From positions 1-6,367 of the forward strand of contig JAOZSP010000099.1 of assembly GCA_029939615.1 (NCBI GenBank): 6,367 nucleotides of DNA. The letters run 5' to 3'. Below are positions 5,173 to 6,367 of the stretch, piece by piece. The notes beneath the pieces are model-generated. The model searched no databases, was not told where the DNA came from, and was given only the letters and a program-made list of their open reading frames with translations. The position numbers were made by a program, and so were the translations under genes. This stretch comes from Candidatus Izemoplasma sp. (GTDB lineage Bacteria; Bacillota_I; Bacilli_A; Izemoplasmatales; Izemoplasmataceae). The number at the start of each line of letters is the position of its first letter. Positions within the stretch are counted from its first letter, which is position 1.

Positions 5173-5877
5173 ATGATAATCACAAGTGTTAATAATCAAT
5201 TAATAAAAGATACGACTAAACTACATTTAAAGAAATACCGAGATAGTACCGGATTGTTTTTAGTTGAAGGATATCATCTTTATGAAGAAGCTGAAAAAGT
5301 AGGGAACATAAAAGCTGTTTTTACGACTGATGAAGGAATTACAGGTGACAAAGTTATTTATGTTACAGATATAATTTTAGAGAAATTAGCTCAAACAAAA
5401 AAACCACAAAAGATATTAACTGTTTGTGAGAAAATAAAAGCAAACGATTTATCAGATAAAGTATTAATATGCGAAAAAATTCAAGACCCAGGTAATTTAG
5501 GAACACTAATGAGAAGCGCACTTGCTTTTGGGTTTAATACCATTGTTTTAGATAACACTGTCGACATTTATAATGACAAAGTATTAAGAAGCACTCAAGG
5601 AGCAATCTTTAAACTAAATATTCTTGAGATGAATACAATCGATTTTATCGATAATAATTCTGAATATAAAGTGTATGGAACTTCATTAAACGGAGCACCA
5701 TTAAAAGATATAAAAACTAGTGAAAAATTAGCCCTTATTTTAGGAAATGAAGGTAGTGGAATTAGTAAAGGAATTCTTAATAAAACAGACGAAAATATTA
5801 CTATAAACACAACTGAAGTAGAGAGCCTTAATGTTGGCGTTGCAGGGAGTATAATAATGCATTATTTAATGTCCTAA
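5173..5877 (+). CDS. SpoU/TrmH-family (SPOUT) RNA 2'-O-ribose methyltransferase
   Basis: A 234-residue S-adenosylmethionine-dependent RNA methyltransferase with the deep trefoil knot of the SPOUT class, of the YsgA/RlmB-like subgroup that usually modifies rRNA or tRNA ribose. The N-terminal 70 or so residues match the substrate-binding domain (NNQLIKDTTKLHLKKYRD, FLVEGYHLYEEA). Motif 1 is DPGNLGTLMRSALAFG with Asn108 and Arg114, motif 2 is LILGNEGSGIS with Asn192 and Glu193, and motif 3 is SLNVGVAGSIIMHYL around Asn220. Motif 3 has Gly where the family usually has Ser (NVSVA). The RNA target cannot be named. ATG 5173 sits six bases after GAGGTG (5161-5166); a GTG at 5164 is part of that site. 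It follows a terminator by 35 bases; a weak extended -10, TGGTCTAAT (5146-5154), without a good -35, is the only promoter candidate I see. Confidence 0.92.
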   Translation: MIITSVNNQLIKDTTKLHLKKYRDSTGLFLVEGYHLYEEAEKVGNIKAVFTTDEGITGDKVIYVTDIILEKLAQTKKPQKILTVCEKIKANDLSDKVLICEKIQDPGNLGTLMRSALAFGFNTIVLDNTVDIYNDKVLRSTQGAIFKLNILEMNTIDFIDNNSEYKVYGTSLNGAPLKDIKTSEKLALILGNEGSGISKGILNKTDENITINTTEVESLNVGVAGSIIMHYLMS

Positions 5878-5881
5878 ATAC

Positions 5882-5910
5882 TTGCATTAAAAAGCTATCT
5901 ATGATAAAAT
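5882..5910 (+). promoter_or_regulatory. Promoter of the rimP operon
   Basis: TTGCAT (5882-5887), a 17-base spacer and TAAAAT (5905-5910) preceded by TGA (an extended -10) make a good sigma-A promoter. The predicted start is near 5917, about 12 bases before the hairpin at 5928-5958 and 60 bases before the rimP ATG. Confidence 0.72.
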
Positions 5911-5927
5911 ACTTATGCATATGAGTT

Positions 5928-5958
5928 AGAGAGTGGGTCAAAACCCGCTCTTTTGTTT
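5928..5958 (+). terminator. Terminator hairpin in the rimP leader, likely attenuator
   Basis: GAGAGTGGGT (5929-5938) pairs with ACCCGCTCTT (5943-5952) over ten base pairs (two are G-T) around a CAAA loop; A5928 with T5953 may add one more. It is followed by the T-rich tail TTTTGTTT (5951-5958). It ends transcription of the methyltransferase gene, but because a good promoter lies upstream of it, it also stands in the rimP leader. The rimP-nusA operon is autoregulated by NusA through a leader terminator in B. subtilis (from memory), so attenuation is likely. The interrupted T-tail fits a NusA-dependent terminator. Confidence 0.8.
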
Positions 5959-5977
5959 GAAATAAAGGAGAAATTAT

Positions 5978-6367
5978 ATGGAAAAACTAGTAAAAAAAAT
6001 AGAAGATTTAGTTACAAAATTATCGTACTACTTGTACGATGTTGAATACGTTAAAGAAAATGAACAATATGTCTTAAGAATCATGATTGAAAATGAATCA
6101 TCTATTGATATTGATGATTGCGTCTTAGTAAGTAAAGCGGTAAGTGAAATGCTAGACTTAAATGATTCATTTGAAGAAGCATATATGTTAGAAGTGACAA
6201 GCCCCGGAGCTGAAAGAGTTTTGCGAACATCTGAGCAAATAAAAAGAGCTGTAGGGAGTAATGTATATATTGAAACTTTTGATCAAAAAGTAAGTGGTAA
6301 AATGCTTTCTTATAAAGAAGGATTTATTGAAGTGAAACAAAAAAATAAAAGAATTACAAAAATAAAA
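5978..6367 (+). CDS. rimP: Ribosome maturation factor RimP (3' end outside window)
   Basis: The first 130 residues of RimP (YlxS), a cytosolic factor that assists assembly of the 30S ribosomal subunit, usually about 150 residues long. The start MEKLVKKIEDLVTKLSYYLY and YDVEYVKENEQYVLRIMIE match the N-terminal alpha-beta domain. DIDDCVLVSKAVSEMLD and the signature LEVTSPGAERVLRT (family LEVSSPGLDRPL) follow, and then the start of the SH3-like C-terminal domain (VYIETFDQKVSGKML). ATG 5978 has AAGGAG at 5965-5970 with seven-base spacing. The frame is open to the window's end. In Bacillota rimP normally heads the rimP-nusA-ylxR-infB operon, so nusA is expected next. Only about 20 residues should be missing. 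Confidence 0.94.
   Translation, partial: MEKLVKKIEDLVTKLSYYLYDVEYVKENEQYVLRIMIENESSIDIDDCVLVSKAVSEMLDLNDSFEEAYMLEVTSPGAERVLRTSEQIKRAVGSNVYIETFDQKVSGKMLSYKEGFIEVKQKNKRITKIK

Noticed and set aside
5595..5810. Minus-strand open frame of 71 codons within the methyltransferase gene.
   Set aside because: Antisense shadow over SPOUT motif 2; no independent support.

Overview
The window is AT-rich (about one third G+C by eye) and densely coded. Its genes use strong Shine-Dalgarno sites of the AGGAGGTGA type, TAA stops dominate (8 of the 9 visible stops, one TAG, no TGA), and all tryptophans are TGG. The proteins are Bacillota-like: a cysteine-free ribosomal protein S4, an HPr-like protein with a regulatory serine, a ThiI without rhodanese domain, and a YtsP-type free-methionine sulfoxide reductase. 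I infer a low-GC Bacillota or a free-living Mollicutes-type relative; the species cannot be read from the sequence.

Layout. (1) Positions 1-1260, plus strand: end of a glycolytic operon, pgk (3' end) - HPr-like - tpiA, closed by a strong terminator. The HPr-like protein keeps the histidine and the kinase-target serine but has lost the Arg-Pro that normally follows the active-site histidine. (2) Positions 1322-2666, minus strand: an fRMsr gene (msrC/ytsP) followed by rpsD. rpsD has a consensus promoter whose -35 box lies in the last codons of fRMsr, then a leader of about 160 nt that is a good candidate for S4 autoregulation. The rpsD frame stops at codon 172. The missing C-terminal tail is still readable in the same frame up to a natural stop at codon 200, interrupted by three TAA codons, so S4 is truncated with a recognisable decaying (or recoded) tail. 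(3) Positions 2707-5137, plus strand: thiI overlapping a metallo-beta-lactamase-fold hydrolase by one base, then a rhodanese lipoprotein with its own likely promoter and a terminator whose stem contains the stop codon. The fRMsr - thiI - hydrolase - rhodanese group has a sulfur/redox flavour. rpsD, ytsP and thiI also lie near each other in Bacillus subtilis (from memory). (4) Positions 5173-6367: a SpoU/TrmH-family RNA methyltransferase, then the start of rimP behind its own promoter and a terminator-like hairpin, probably an attenuator of the rimP-nusA operon.

The strongest leads are the truncated rpsD with its stop-studded tail, the HPr-like protein inside the glycolytic operon, the rpsD leader with a possible pseudoknot, and the rimP leader hairpin. 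I see no phage, insertion sequence, CRISPR array, tRNA or rRNA here.
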